Shown: positions 7,304 to 13,911 of the stretch, piece by piece
Position numbering within the stretch: position 1 is the stretch's first letter
Layout: each line of letters opens with the position of its first letter
Translations under genes and position numbers: made by a program
Notes under the pieces: generated by a model
Told to the model about the DNA's origin: nothing
What the model saw: only the letters and a program-made list of their open reading frames with translations
Database searches by the model: none
Assembly: GCA_900088475.1 (NCBI GenBank)
Contig: FLMG01003942.1
Coordinates: 9,971 to 23,881 of the forward strand
DNA length: 13,911 bases
Direction: 5' to 3'
From: Hyphochytrium catenoides
Lineage: Eukaryota > Sar > Hyphochytriomycetes > Hyphochytriales > Hyphochytriaceae

Positions 7304-7600
7304 GTCTACGAAGGTGTAGAGAGTGAAAAAGAAAGCGCCGTTTGAGAGGCTGGAGCCTCATCGTTGGCGCCGACATGGCAGCAGAGAAGAGAAAGAGAAA
7401 GGGAATAGAGTTGGAGTTGCCCTTTGAATTGTCTGGAACAGCTTCGTTTTTTCCTGTTTCTGTCCTTCTTTCTGTCTCTCACTTTCCCCATCTCTTCCTC
7501 TTCTCAGCAGCTCTATAGTCATAGTGCCTTGGAGAGAAAGGAAAGAAATGGTGCCGGAGAAAGGCCACTTTTCTTCCACGACTCTCAGTCCTGGATGACG
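7304..7600 (+). repeat. Dispersed upstream module, copy R3 (gene 1)
   Basis: The best-preserved copy. Blocks in order are TCTACGAAGGTGTAGAGAG, AAAGAAAGCGCCGTTTGAG, CTGGAGCCTCATCGTTGGCG, GCAGCAGAGAAGAGAAAGAG, AGAGTTGGAGTTGCCCTTTG, TATAGTC at 7514-7520, GAGAAAGGAAAGAAATGGT, and TTCCACGACTCTCAG at 7575-7589. It starts about 350 bp upstream of the gene 1 ATG. The TATAGTC block is the nearest thing to a core-promoter element that I see in the module, but a distance of over 500 bp to the ATG would need a long leader or an intron. Confidence 0.7.
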
Positions 7601-7654
7601 TCTCTCTTTGTCTCTCTTTCCCTCCAGCACAAGATGAAAGTAGCAATAGGACAA

Positions 7655-7676
7655 GAGAGGGAGAGACGGAGAGAGT

Positions 7677-7724
<48 letters not shown>

Positions 7725-7735
7725 GAGAGATACGG
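7655..7735. repeat. (GA)n tract distal to R3
   Basis: GA repeat with few interruptions. It is followed at 7740-7860 by unique DNA (GACACGTCAAGCTGCAGAGG) that also matches the inverted copy R4 beyond its own tract, so the duplication extends past the microsatellite. Confidence 0.9.
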
Positions 7736-7864
7736 AAGAGGGAAGAGGAGATGAGAGACAGTCGTTTGATCAGAGAGAAGGCGAGAAACAGACACGTCAA
7801 GCTGCAGAGGCTTCACGGATCTATCGGCAACATTTTTGAGGGAAAAGCCATGATGGGAAGAAGT

Positions 7865-8085
7865 AGAGAGAGAAATACAGAGAGTGAGAGAGAGCGTGAG
7901 AGAGAGCGCGAGAGAGCAAGAGCGGAAGAGAGAGAGGGAAAGAGACGACTAGTATGGGTGAAAGGTGTAAAGGAGAAGGCCTAAGATACACAACTACTGT
8001 ACGTCTCTCTCTCTCTCCATTCTGCCGCCGGGGCCTCAATTGCTTGTAGGAATGAGAGGGAGAGAGAGAGAGAGAGACACACAGA
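7865..8085. repeat. GA-rich and CT-rich tracts
   Basis: GA-rich 7865-7945, a short (CT)n at 8005-8018, and (GA)n at 8055-8080. Open frames here are Glu/Arg or Ser/Leu dipeptide repeats produced by the microsatellite. Confidence 0.8.
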
Positions 8086-8179
8086 AAGCCAGAGAAAAGA
8101 GGCAAACGAGACAGGAAAGGCTATAAAAAGGAATAAGAAGAGAAGAAGAGTGAGAAGAGAGAATAAGGCTTACCGTAGT

Positions 8180-8335
8180 AGTGATTGTAGTAGCAAATTG
8201 AATTATTATATTATTATAAAAAAAGGAGAGACTTTTTATGACAATTTATACTCGTCTATAATTTGTTCTAGTAATAAATCAGTCTCACTTCTTCCGGAAA
8301 ATATATATAGTAGTAGCAAATAGAACTAATATCCA
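8180..8335. other. AT-rich island bounded by direct repeats
   Basis: About 150 bp of clearly AT-richer DNA than its surroundings. It is flanked by two direct copies of GTAGTAGCAAAT.GAA.TA.TAT (8187-8210; second copy 8311-8332 with TAG for GTAG). It contains TATTATTATAAAAAAAGG, which resembles a TATA box. It could be a short inserted element with decayed ends or a regulatory/origin-like spot between the divergent genes; neither is shown. Confidence 0.5.
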
Positions 8336-8336
8336 C

Positions 8337-8360
8337 GGGTGAAACTCTTCATCTTCACCC
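8337..8360. other. Short inverted repeat (hairpin)
   Basis: GGGTGAA and TTCACCC flank a 10-nt spacer. A 7-bp stem with no T-run after it; no function is assigned. Confidence 0.6.
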
Positions 8361-8640
8361 AAACAAAAAGAGGAAGAAGAAGAGAAGAAAAGCTAAGAAG
8401 CCTTATTAGGCTCTTCCATCATCTCAGCGTGATCTGCGTTTTATTTATAAGCTGGCTCATGTCTTTTCTCTACTTCCGTCTCTCGGTCTGTCTCTCTCTC
8501 CCTTCAACTCGAGAACTACCAAAGGAGAAGACAGAGCTGCTGCTCCTCTCTTTCTGATGCTGCAGGTAGGAGGTCCTTGTATGAAATAGGGACAAAGAGA
8601 GGAGAGCACGTGCTGTAGGTACTGTACTGTGAAAGACCGA
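8361..8640. other. No gene recognised
   Basis: A donor-like CTGCAG|GTAGGA at 8562-8573 follows an open frame of 40 or more codons, but I find no partner acceptor with coding sequence after it, and the frame has no family resemblance. The midpoint of the inverted gene 1/gene 2 duplication falls in this stretch (about 8530). Confidence 0.3.
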
Positions 8641-8728
8641 AGCAGAGAGAGAAAGAGAGACAGATCTGGTGGGAAGGCGTCCATTGAGGGAGAGAGAAGG
8701 AGAGAGAAAGAGAGAGAGAGGGGGAGAG

Positions 8729-8779
<51 letters not shown>

Positions 8780-8880
8780 GGGAGGGAGAGAGAGAGAGAC
8801 AGAGGGACACAGAGAGAGAGAGACAGAGAGAGAGAGAGAGGGAGGAAGGGGAAAGAGATGGGGGGAAAGAGAGTGAGTTT
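8641..8880. repeat. Large compound (GA)n tract
   Basis: About 240 bp of purine-only or nearly purine-only sequence, the longest such tract in the window. It is next to the symmetry centre of the gene 1/gene 2 duplication. Confidence 0.9.
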
Positions 8881-9119
8881 TGGGAAAGGAAAGGAAAGGC
8901 ATAGACGGAGAGAGAAAGGTACTTTGAATGGTTCGGAAGAAGAGAAGACGACGGGTGACTGACTCTCTAGTTGTGGCCTCTCGGCCTCTCACCTCTCCAC
9001 CGCCACAGTCCCTCAACCTGTCTAAGTTATAGACTTTTGTCCGTCTTCTCTCTCCGTCATCTTGCCAGTTCTCCGACTAGTTTACTGCCCTTTCGTCATC
9101 TCTTAATGCCTCTGTCTTT

Positions 9120-9380
9120 CTTTCTCTTCCTCTCTCTCTTTCTTTTTGTTCCCTATCCCTCTCTCTCTTTGCTCCCACTTTCTTCACAAAGTCAATAGAC
9201 GAACCCAATGGCTCTGGAGCTTGTGTGTGTCTCATCGCGACGACTTTTTCTCAATCACTTTGTCTCTTTTCTTCTCCTCTCTCTCATGCTCTCTCTTCTG
9301 CTCTCTCTCTCTCTCTCGCTCCCTTTTTCTTCTTCTGTCTCTCGCTCTGTCTCTCTCTCTCTCTCATACTTTTCTCTATC
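9120..9380. repeat. CT-rich tracts distal to R4
   Basis: (CT)n-rich at 9120-9170 and 9280-9380. Between them, 9190-9260 in reverse complement (GACACACACAAGCTCCAGAG, then TCTATTGACTTTGTGA) aligns with 7785-7845 distal to R3. In gene orientation the tract lies on the far side of the module, as for R2 and R3. Confidence 0.75.
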
Positions 9381-9399
9381 GTACAATATGTGACGAAAC

Positions 9400-9750
9400 C
9401 CGTCCTGAACCGAGCGAGAAGACTTTACGGAGCAGAACTCAGAGTCGTGGAAGAGCAAATCCCGGTCTCACTTACCATTCCCTTCCTTCTCTCTGTTTCT
9501 TCGACTATATACCTGCCGGGAAGAGGCAAGGAATGAGAGAGGTAAAACAGAGAGAGAGAGAAGCGAGAAAGGGGGAGAGAGACAGAGAGAGCGAGAGAAG
9601 GGACGGACAATAATAGAAACAGAGGAAAGAGATACAGACGGAGAGAAGAAGATGAAGATGTCCGCCAGAGCCCCCGACGTCTTTTCAAAGAGGACTCCAA
9701 CTTTATTCCTCGTTTCTTTAGCCTTTCACACTCTTTTTCTTCTTCATCTT
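9400..9750 (-). repeat. Dispersed upstream module, inverted copy R4 (gene 2)
   Basis: Reverse-complement copy of the module. AGAGTCGTGGAA at 9441-9452 is the inverse of TTCCACGACTCT, ACTTTACGGAGCAGAAC is the inverse of the R2 CTCCGTAAA block, GACTATA at 9503-9509 is the inverse of TATAGTC, and TTTTCAAAGAGGACTCCAAC at 9682-9701 with TTTATTCC is the inverse of the AGAGTTGGAGTTGCCCTTTG block. A (GA)n run (9540-9600) interrupts it. It lies about 375-725 bp upstream of the gene 2 ATG, mirroring R3 and gene 1. Confidence 0.65.
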
Positions 9751-9764
9751 CTTCTGTCCCATGC

Positions 9765-9801
9765 TACTTTCTTTCTCTCTCTCTCTTCTCTCTCTCTTCT
9801 T

Positions 9802-9836
<35 letters not shown>

Positions 9837-9865
9837 TCTCTCTCTCTCTCTCTTCTCGCTCGAAC
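9765..9865. repeat. (CT)n and (CTAT)n microsatellites
   Basis: CT runs surrounding about five CTAT units at 9817-9837. Located between R4 and the gene 2 leader. Confidence 0.9.
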
Positions 9866-10125
9866 AGTCGCTAGCTCCACTTTTCCCAGATAACCTTCTC
9901 CTCAATCACCTTCTATTCTCATTCTTGCGTCCTATGCTGCGGAGACTTCCCCTTCTTCCTCCCCCCGCGCGGTAGCCTCGCTAAGCTCACCGCTAGACGA
10001 AAACGAGACCTTTTTCCTAAACGCGCTTGTATCTCTGTTGCTCCTCTCTTTTTTCCTTTCTCATCTAGAGAAAGAGGACGAAGACCCAGGTATCACTGTA
10101 AAAAAGGAGGAAGAGGAGATGAAGG

Positions 10126-12229
10126 ATGGCGTCCCACAGAGGAAGACACTCTTTCTTGTCAATGGGACAGCTGCTTCTCTGGGGCTCTGTACTTTTCTCT
10201 CTTCTCTCCCTTCTTATGATTTCTTTCTCCTCCCTTCCAGCTGTCCATGCTGTGCAGATATTCCAAAATATTAAGGGCCACGCCACTGGCGGTGGGGCGC
10301 GGGCGCCTGGAGTACGAAAGACGACGATTGCGAAGAAGAACATCAGGCAATACTGGGAAAAGAGGGTCCAACATTCTTCGATTGGAGAGAGATGGACGCA
10401 ATGGCTGGAAAAGAGAAGAGAAAAGAAAGAAGCTTGGCTGAGAGAGAAAGAAGCTGCACGACAGAGGCTAGCCGATGCCAAAATCTTTGCAGAGGACCCG
10501 GACCCGGTGCTACTGAAACGTTTAAAAGAGCGGGAAAATCCAGCTCTAAATATGATAGAGATGAGGATAAAGTATTTGAGGCTGAAGGTCCTGGCCAACG
10601 CCGCTTCTAAGGCAAAAACAAAGGTAGAACTCGCCATCGGCCTTGCAAAAGCTACGGCTAACGCAAGAATTGAGGCACGAACGGCTCTATGGAAGTTTAT
10701 TGACACGGAAATGTCATCAACGGTCAATGTGCAACAGCCGCCAAAAGAGGAGAGCAGACCTTCGTCAACAGCAGAGAAAGCCGCTCCCAGCGACCCAGTA
10801 GAAAAGGTACCTTTTGAAGAAGTGACTCACTCCTGCGGAGCGGAAGTATTATCTAGCCCTGAGTGAGCAAAATAGAGATAGATACCAGTGGCTTTCGAGA
10901 GAGGTTGAACACCAAAGGTTTGCTATTGAGGAGGTTGTCCAGTTTGTAGCCAGCAATCGTAGGGCTGCAGCCAGCGCAAAGGAGAAGCAGACGACCAGCG
11001 ACAAAAATGTTGAATTTGAGGATCTCCTGCGTCAAAAGCTCCAGGACATGTGGCGCATGGCAGATGTGATGAACCATGAGTTCCTGGGCCAGAGTAAATA
11101 CTGGAGAATCTATCCCGAGAACTTCATAGAAAAAAAGTGGACTTTGATAAATCGCCCTACGGACAGCGAGATGGCCTTCTTTCGGGCAGCAGTGAGGCAG
11201 CTAGAAGCCGACCTGGAGGAGGTCCTTGCCCTTCTTGCTCAGGCCCCTAAGGACGGCTTGGTGCACAAAGTAGCTGAGATGCTAAAGGCGGAGACGGCTA
11301 ACAGCAAAGCAACATTGAATGTGCTTGAAAGTGCTCTGGATCACTATCGCAGAAAGGATCTCTATGACCACGAAGAAGCACAGCTGAGGTTAGGTTCAAA
11401 CACGAAGAAGGGTCTAGGGTTGAAAAAAGGGAAAGATGACACGATAGCCGCTTACGAGGCAGCAGGAAAAACGGCAATGGACGCCTTTGAGCGTCATGTC
11501 GAAACGTCTAAAAGAAAGAGCACGGCAGAAACTGCACTGCAGGCTTCTATATACAATGAAAAGCGGTTAAATCCCAATTGGCAGCCGCCGTCACGCGGCG
11601 CCGGCAGGATGGGCGACGGAGTCCAGTCAAAGACGGCAGGCAAACAACATTTAATGGAGAGATATGGCAGGGAAGAGCAGACGTACTATTCCACCTTGGA
11701 CAAGAAACAGAAAGAGCGTTACCAACAACACGCAAGCTTTACAGACGACGAGAAGTACTTTACTACTATTGAGAAGGTTGTTGACTTCGTGGCCAGCAAT
11801 AAGAGGAGGACTGCCGCCGGCGACGAAAGTGTTCTTTCTGATAATGAGAAGGACCTGCTGCGTCAGAAGCTCCAGGACATGCGGCGCTTGATAAAAGTGT
11901 TGAACGACGACCTCCTGGGTCAGAGTTATTACAGAAAAATGTACCACTGGCTCCTCGTCCAGGGATGGAATCGGATCTGGACACATCGTCACCCTACGAC
12001 AGACGAAATGACCTTCTTCCGAGCAGCAGTGGAGCGGCTAGAAGCAAACCTTAGGGACGTCCTTCCCCTTCTGGCCCAAGCGCCTGAGAACGGCTTGGTC
12101 CACAATCTAGCTAAGATGTTAGCGGCGGAGACAGCTAACAGCAGAGCAACATTGAATGTGCTTGAAAAATCTCTCGAGCTCTATCGCAGAATAGATCTCC
12201 ATAAACTTCAGAAGGGTAGAAGTAAATAG
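10126..12229 (+). CDS. Predicted secreted protein, about 700 aa, duplicated helical domain, frameshifted (gene 2)
   Basis: The ATG at 10126 opens a frame with a hydrophobic stretch (about 15-38) and VHA at 40-42 as likely cleavage site; LLMISFSSLP.VH matches gene 1. A Gly/Arg segment and charged helices (RWTQWLEKRREKKEAW) follow. This frame ends at 10866, but homology continues in the +1 frame, open from 10826 to the TAG at 12227-12229. Dropping one base near 10825 reads FEEV-LTPAERKYYLALSE, which aligns with REEQTYYSTLDKKQKERY before the second domain copy. Two helical domains (about 180 residues each) are joined by a charged linker. The in-frame product has no cysteine; the only one lies in the out-of-frame tail. 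I recognise no named domain. The break could be an assembly error, a recent mutation or, less likely, a 34-nt intron (10807-10840, GT to AG, in phase). Confidence 0.7.
10826..11384 (+). repeat. Helical domain copy A of gene 2
   Basis: Coding repeat. Shared landmarks with copy B are FVASN (10940), DLLRQKLQDM (near 11025), LGQS.Y (11083), P(T).(S)EM.FFRAAV (11165), LLAQAP.(D/N)GLVH (11235), ETANS.ATLNVLE (11293) and YRR.DL (11346). Predicted all-helical, with amphipathic spacing. One decayed copy is in relic 2. Confidence 0.8.
11385..11664 (+). other. Charged linker between the gene 2 domains
   Basis: Lys/Gly-rich then Ala/Glu/Lys-rich (KKGLGLKKGKDD, TAMDAFERHVETSKRKST), then WQPPSRGAGRMGDG. 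The QQPPKEESR segment before copy A sits at the corresponding place, so the repeated unit may include the linker, at much lower conservation. Confidence 0.5.
11665..12226 (+). repeat. Helical domain copy B of gene 2
   Basis: Carries the same landmarks as copy A at the same spacing, with about half or more of the residues identical by eye from FVASN to YRR.DL. The largest difference is in the middle, where YPENFIEKKWTLINR is replaced by a Trp/His-rich stretch (YHWLLVQGWNRIWTHRH). The protein ends about 15 residues after the domain. Confidence 0.8.
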
Positions 12230-12815
12230 GCCCTATCCTCAATCGGCAGCGGTAGAAGGTAATGAGAAGAGCATGATTCCTTGCTCAATGGCCTTAATTC
12301 CTAAAACGTTCCATTCCATCTCCGTCATCAGGCGGGATTGCTTTCTCTCAGCCAATCCGTCACAAGGCAAAGTCAGACGACAGACAGAAAAAAATGAAAA
12401 CTGCTTGCTCCTTACTCTTCGATCATGATGAGCCTTGTTTCTTCGCGTGTGTCAGCGCATGGGCTGATAGAAGTGAAAGCTAATGAGTTAAATCCAAGAT
12501 CATACCAAAAGGTCCGTCTTACCCTGTCCTGACGCCAGAAAACAATGCCCTTTATCCTCCTTTCCAGTCACGACGTCTCTCTTCTTCATGATCTCTTTTC
12601 ACTTTTTCCTGCTGGATTAACATCATCAAGATCATGAGTCACTGTTAGAATGCAAGAGTGACAAGCATGGCCGCAGCGCAAAGAGAACCTTGGTTCTTAA
12701 GCTAACGACGTGCTCCTAAGAAACAGATAACGTTATTGACGTGCGTGGGGCCTCTTCTCTCTTTCAAAAGCTAGCGAGTCAATAGTTAGCAGCTCAATAT
12801 AGTCTACACATTTCT
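12230..12815. other. No gene recognised (gene 2 3' flank)
   Basis: Mixed-composition DNA without a long open frame on either strand and without microsatellite. Nothing aligned convincingly to the family modules. Confidence 0.4.
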
Positions 12816-12817
12816 AC

Positions 12818-13008
12818 GCCTTTCTCCTCCTCCTCCCTTCTTCTTCCTCTTCAATTTTCTTCTTCTTCTTCCTCTTCTTCTTCTTCTTCATAATCTTCTT
12901 CCTCTTTTTCTTCTTCTTCTTCATAATCTTCTTCCTCTTCTTCTTCCTCTCCTCTTTCTTCCTCTTCCTCTTCTTCTCTTCTCCTTCTTCTCCTTCTTCT
13001 TCTGTTGA
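12818..13008. repeat. (TTC/TCC)n triplet tract
   Basis: About 190 bp of pyrimidine-only triplets with two short TCATAA interruptions (about 12888-12893 and 12921-12926), indicating internal duplication of a roughly 33-bp unit. The Lys/Glu/Arg frame on the minus strand is an artefact of the repeat. Confidence 0.9.
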
Positions 13009-13029
13009 AAGAGTAGGACCCTGACACTC

Positions 13030-13890
13030 AATGCTGGAGTGCAAGGAAGCACAAGGAACAAGACTGTGTACGACTGGTTGGCAGGCGTGATGATGCTCCA
13101 TCAAGATGATCACAATCTGTCCAGCGCCACAAGGAGCTCGTGCCTTAGGCTTTTACAGAACCTTTCAAGTCGAATCCGCATTGCTAGCTTCTTATCCTCG
13201 TACTCACTGTTTCCCTTCCTTCTTCTCCCTCCTCTTCTCCTCTCTAACTTATACTCTAGGTAACTCATCCACTAGAACCATTCTATCATTATCATGATAC
13301 TCTCAGCATTGAAGTAGATCTAGTTAGGCTCTATTACCAATGATTATCACTCCGTAATGTAGTACCAGATAACCGGTATGTCATCAATCAGCCTCTTGCG
13401 AGACATCATCTGCCCATAGTACTACATATGTTAGGTGACCTGGTCATTGATGAGGGCTTTAGGCCTCAGAGAGTATTATGTTGTACGCTCTTTGACGTCG
13501 TTACTGTTGTCTCCGACTCGCTGCAATCTACTAGCACATTCTTCCTCCATGCAGCGGCTCAGACAGGATACGTCGCAGAGCGTGCCGCACAGGAGGAACG
13601 TCGCCCTCTACGCCGAGAAGTGTGCGGATCAACAAGGCGACGGTATCCGCCCCTTATTATTATTAACATGGGAGTCCTTCGGTGGAGAAGCCACGGAGAC
13701 GGTAAATAATAATTCCACCTCCATGAAGGAATGGTTTAGGGCTATCTCTGACAGGTGTTGTGGAGGTGGGGATCCTCCTCTCTCGTCTCTCACTGCCACC
13801 GCCTGCAGGCGAATCTCTGTTCTCTCCTGCACCGCAGTAATGCAGAGATGGTGTTTCATAGAGTGCCCAGCACATTGAGAACGTGGTCCT
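13030..13890 (+). pseudogene. Non-LTR retrotransposon ORF tail, frameshifted remnant
   Basis: Three consecutive blocks resemble the region after the reverse transcriptase domain in many LINE-type ORF2 proteins. The first is RPQRVL..TLFDVVTVVSDSLQS...AAAQTGYVAERAAQEE (frame of 13428). The second is RNVALYAEKC...IRPLLLLTWESFGGEA, then RISVL (frame of 13435). The third is LHRSNAEMVFHRVPS (frame of 13428 again, from 13827). The usual order is a DVTVV.PL block, an Ala-rich helix with K/R..KY, F.PL..E.FGG, and I.V.L.R.NA.M. Frame changes near 13590 and 13825 break it. Upstream, DWLAGVMMLHQDDHNLSSAT (about 13071-13130) may be an earlier part. The reverse transcriptase itself is not in the window. 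It reads towards the right edge, so the 3' end may lie just outside. Confidence 0.55.
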
Positions 13891-13911
13891 GGTCATCAGC
13901 TTCGTTCCTGG

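Noticed and set aside
7424-7984. A 186-codon + frame rich in Glu-Arg repeats
   Set aside because: It runs through R3 and two GA tracts. The region has homologous non-coding copies and no preserved frame.
8339-8557. A 72-codon + frame
   Set aside because: It starts at GTG in the hairpin rather than ATG, has no family resemblance, and shows no coding-like conservation.
8516-9016. Minus-strand frame with long Ser-Leu repeats
   Set aside because: Translation of the (GA)n tract; dipeptide repeats appear in all frames of such tracts.
10065-10727. A 220-codon minus-strand frame
   Set aside because: Antisense shadow of gene 2, whose + frame has the signal peptide shared with gene 1.
10807-10840. 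34-nt intron as the main explanation for the gene 2 break
   Set aside because: GT and AG are present and the join is in phase, but homology in the +1 frame already begins before 10840 and no pyrimidine tract precedes the AG. A single-base shift is simpler; I keep the intron as an alternative.
12814-13113. Lys/Glu/Arg-rich minus-strand frame
   Set aside because: Product of the (TTC/TCC)n tract; upstream it enters the retroelement remnant in antisense.
1-13911. tRNA, rRNA or other structured RNA genes
   Set aside because: I found no cloverleaf-like or conserved rRNA sequence on reading either strand; small RNAs cannot be excluded without a covariance search.

Overview
This is eukaryotic nuclear DNA. 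The evidence is (GA)n/(CT)n microsatellite throughout, a clear GT-AG intron of 436 nt with a pyrimidine tract, secretory signal peptides without bacterial ribosome sites or operon spacing, and the tail of what looks like a non-LTR retrotransposon. Nothing fixes the species. A protist, alga, fungus-like microbe or invertebrate are all possible, and I do not assign one.

Layout. 1-320: copy R1 of a dispersed upstream repeat. 326-375: two 27-bp tandem repeats. 500-860 (-): relic of a signal-peptide gene (relic 1), with its conserved leader at 880-1080. 1891-2608 (+): the last two exons of a ferroportin (SLC40A1)-like iron exporter, separated by an intron at 1999-2434. 2609-3880: low-complexity DNA with no convincing gene. 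3880-4719 (-): a second relic (relic 2), carrying a decayed signal peptide and one decayed helical domain. 5045-5365: repeat copy R2. 5399-5550: long (GA)n plus (TA)n. 6061-6951 (-): an intact 296-aa predicted secreted protein (gene 1). 6990-7990: its leader and repeat copy R3. 8180-8880: an AT-rich island and a large (GA)n tract. 9150-9750: repeat copy R4, inverted. 10126-12229 (+): a predicted secreted protein of about 700 aa (gene 2), with two copies of an unnamed helical domain, split by a one-base frameshift near 10825. 12230-12815: nothing recognised. 12818-13008: (TTC/TCC)n. 13030-13890 (+): frameshifted tail of a retroelement ORF.

The main result is that gene 1, gene 2 and both relics form one local multigene family. 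They share a hydrophobic signal peptide (LLMISFSSLP.VH in the two long members), a purine-rich leader before the ATG and, several hundred bases further upstream, a repeated module of about 300 bp. The module is orientation-consistent: copies on the + strand precede minus-strand members, and the inverted copy precedes the plus-strand member. The mature parts of gene 1 and gene 2 differ completely, both lack cysteine, and only gene 2 and relic 2 share the helical domain. This is how fast-evolving, lineage-specific secreted families behave; any function is unknown.

All comparisons were made by eye within the window. No database search was possible. Boundaries of relics and repeats are approximate.
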